A stretch of DNA of 64,000 bases from Phytopseudomonas seleniipraecipitans (GTDB lineage Bacteria; Pseudomonadota; Gammaproteobacteria; Pseudomonadales; Pseudomonadaceae), in contig NZ_FNBM01000001.1 in NCBI RefSeq assembly GCF_900102335.1, forward strand, positions 186,001 through 250,000. Direction: 5' to 3'. Under the pieces are notes generated by a model. The model ran no database searches and had not been told where the DNA came from. It was given only the letters and a program-made list of their open reading frames with translations. This document shows, piece after piece, positions 62,629 to 64,000 of the stretch (its first letter is position 1; each line of letters opens with the position of its first letter). Made by a program: the position numbers and the translations under genes.

Positions 62629-62658
62629 AAAAACGCCACCTGAGCAGGTGGCGTTTTT
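62629..62658. terminator. Bidirectional terminator between sbcD and the chemoreceptor gene
   Basis: AAAAACGCCACCTG and its complement form a 14-bp stem with a two-base loop, flanked by A and T runs on each side. It lies 16 bases after the sbcD stop and 13 before the convergent chemoreceptor's stop, so it serves both. Confidence 0.93.
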
Positions 62659-62671
62659 GCTGGGGGCACTG

Positions 62672-64000
62672 TTAGATGCGGAATTGCCCCAGCAGGCGGC
62701 TGAGCTGCTCGGCCAGTTGCTTGAGGTGCTGGCTGGCAGCACTCGACTGCTCGGCCGACTCGGCGGCGCTGTGAGCCAGCGCTGCGGTGTGGGTGACGTT
62801 CTGGTTGATGTCGTCGACCACGTGGGACTGCTGCAGGGTGGCACTGGCGATGGAGGCATTGAGGCCGGTCAGGTTGCGCAGCGACTGGGCGATCTGCGCC
62901 AGGCTTTCGCCGGCCTGGCTGGCCTGGTCGACCGTCAGTTGCGACGCGCGGCTGCTGTCACTGATTGCTTTCACAGCGGCCTCGGAATTGCCCTGCAGAC
63001 GTTCGATCATGCCCTGGATTTCCGCGGTGGATTTTTGCGTGCGCTGGGCCAGCAGGCGCACCTCGTCAGCGACCACGGCAAACCCGCGGCCCTGTTCGCC
63101 GGCCCGCGCGGCTTCGATGGCGGCATTGAGTGCCAGCAGGTTGGTCTGTTCGGCAATCGAGCGGATCACTTCCAGAACACCGCCGATCTGCGTGCTTTCC
63201 GTGGCCAATGACTGAATTACCGTCACGGCTTTATCGATGGTCCCGGATAGCTGATCGATCTGCTGCAGGCTGGCGTCGATATTGCGCTGGCCTTGTTTGG
63301 CCTGCTCTTCGGCGGTGTGCACTTCGCTGGAGGCATGTTCGGCGTTCTTTGCCACGTCCTGCACGCCGTATGTCACCTCGTTGACGGCGGTCGCAACCAG
63401 CTCCATCTGCTGGGCCTGCTGCTGGCTGTGCTGTTGGGCCGCCGTGGAAATATCGCCCAGCGAGCGCGCGGCCTGATCGAGCGAGCCGGCGGATTCGAGC
63501 AACTGGCGGATCACCTGGCGCATCTTGCCGGTGAACGCGTTGAAATGACCGGCCAGCGCCGCCAGCTCATCACTTCCCTGATCATCCAGGGCGTGGGTCA
63601 GGTCGCCGTTGCCGCTGGCAATGTTCGACATTGCCGTCACCGCTTGTTGCAAGGGCAGGGCGATACTGCGCGAGATCATCACCACCAGCGCGATCAGCAG
63701 CAGGGTCGCGGGTATGCCAATAGCCAGCGCACGCAGCGCCTGGGATTTGAACTCGGCCTGCACGTCATCGACATACACGCCCGAGCCGATGATCCAGCCC
63801 CAGGGCTGGAACAACTCGACATAGGAAATCTTCGGTACCGGCTCGCTGCTGCCCGGCTTGGGCCAACGGTAGTTGACCGCGCCAGCACCTTGAGCACGCG
63901 TGATGGCGACCATGTCGTTGAATAGCGCCTTGCCGTCCGGGTCCTTCAGGCCAGAGAGGTGCTGCCCTTCGAGCTTGGGATTGGTCGGGTGCATGATCAT
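62672..64000 (-). CDS. Methyl-accepting chemotaxis protein with sCache domain (5' end outside window)
   Basis: Chemoreceptor cut by the right edge; 442 residues are visible. The first visible 85 residues belong to the end of a single Cache (sCache_2) domain: [20 protein letters not shown], then [21 protein letters not shown] transmembrane helix near 85-110 and a HAMP domain near 110-165 follow, then the signalling helix with tip [20 protein letters not shown] and [18 protein letters not shown]. Receptors of this type sense small organic acids such as C2/C3 carboxylates. No pentapeptide for CheR is present at the C-terminus (ending LGQFRI). Confidence 0.93.
   Translation of the reverse strand: MIMHPTNPKLEGQHLSGLKDPDGKALFNDMVAITRAQGAGAVNYRWPKPGSSEPVPKISYVELFQPWGWIIGSGVYVDDVQAEFKSQALRALAIGIPATLLLIALVVMISRSIALPLQQAVTAMSNIASGNGDLTHALDDQGSDELAALAGHFNAFTGKMRQVIRQLLESAGSLDQAARSLGDISTAAQQHSQQQAQQMELVATAVNEVTYGVQDVAKNAEHASSEVHTAEEQAKQGQRNIDASLQQIDQLSGTIDKAVTVIQSLATESTQIGGVLEVIRSIAEQTNLLALNAAIEAARAGEQGRGFAVVADEVRLLAQRTQKSTAEIQGMIERLQGNSEAAVKAISDSSRASQLTVDQASQAGESLAQIAQSLRNLTGLNASIASATLQQSHVVDDINQNVTHTAALAHSAAESAEQSSAASQHLKQLAEQLSRLLGQFRI

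Overview
The window looks like chromosome of a Pseudomonas-type gammaproteobacterium. The evidence is high-GC DNA with strong third-position GC bias (long meaningless antisense ORFs), and gene sets typical of the genus: aapJQMP beside a phosphatidylcholine synthase and a carboxylesterase, exaC-eat-eutBC, tctCBA, colRS beside an InaA-type kinase and a methyltransferase, a TpbA-like phosphatase, and YejK. I see no rRNA, tRNA, CRISPR array or prophage. The only mobile-element trace is an IS3-type transposase fragment near 35.7 kb. The genus is an inference from gene content; the species is not determined.

Layout. 1-2.8 kb: membrane dipeptidase (cut by the left edge), a cyclic-nucleotide-domain/GGDEF diguanylate cyclase, a carboxylesterase. 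3.3-7.4 kb: the aapJQMP L-amino-acid ABC operon with a hairpin after the binding-protein gene. 7.7-10.3 kb: NTF2-like protein, pcs, GIY-YIG protein, GST-like protein. 10.3-17.1 kb: ethanolamine catabolism (exaC, eat, eutB, eutC) with a divergent AraC regulator and no microcompartment genes. 17.4-18 kb: a DUF1349 protein. 18.4-26 kb: an aminophosphonate cluster (LysR, ATPase, fused permease, PhnX, binding protein, FAD oxidoreductase, PhnZ-like HD protein) without the PhnW transaminase. 26-28.9 kb: a TetR / lipoprotein hydrolase / quinone reductase cassette with a palindromic operator. 29-31.5 kb: a truncated LysR fragment, an aldo/keto reductase and a cytoplasmic double-PAS chemoreceptor.

31.9-43.6 kb is the most distinctive accessory block. 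It carries an MFS transporter, a beta-propeller lactonase, a small ORF, LysR, an IS3 remnant, TctA/TctB/TctC, a divergent AcnA-family hydratase preceded by a perfect 14-bp inverted repeat, a substrate-binding-fold protein with no signal peptide, and a GntR regulator. Together they look like an uptake and conversion system for a tricarboxylic acid, possibly presented as a lactone; the substrate is unknown.

44-64 kb is mostly regulatory and housekeeping: an EAL phosphodiesterase, a hybrid histidine kinase, a membrane-anchored glutaredoxin, YejK, a YjeH-type exporter with a divergent Lrp regulator, colR-colS with its LPS-related pair, a TpbA-like phosphatase with a lipoprotein, ChrA, a DUF6434 protein, a HAD phosphatase, an APC permease with an apparently exported methyltransferase, sbcD without sbcC next to it, and a Cache chemoreceptor cut by the right edge.
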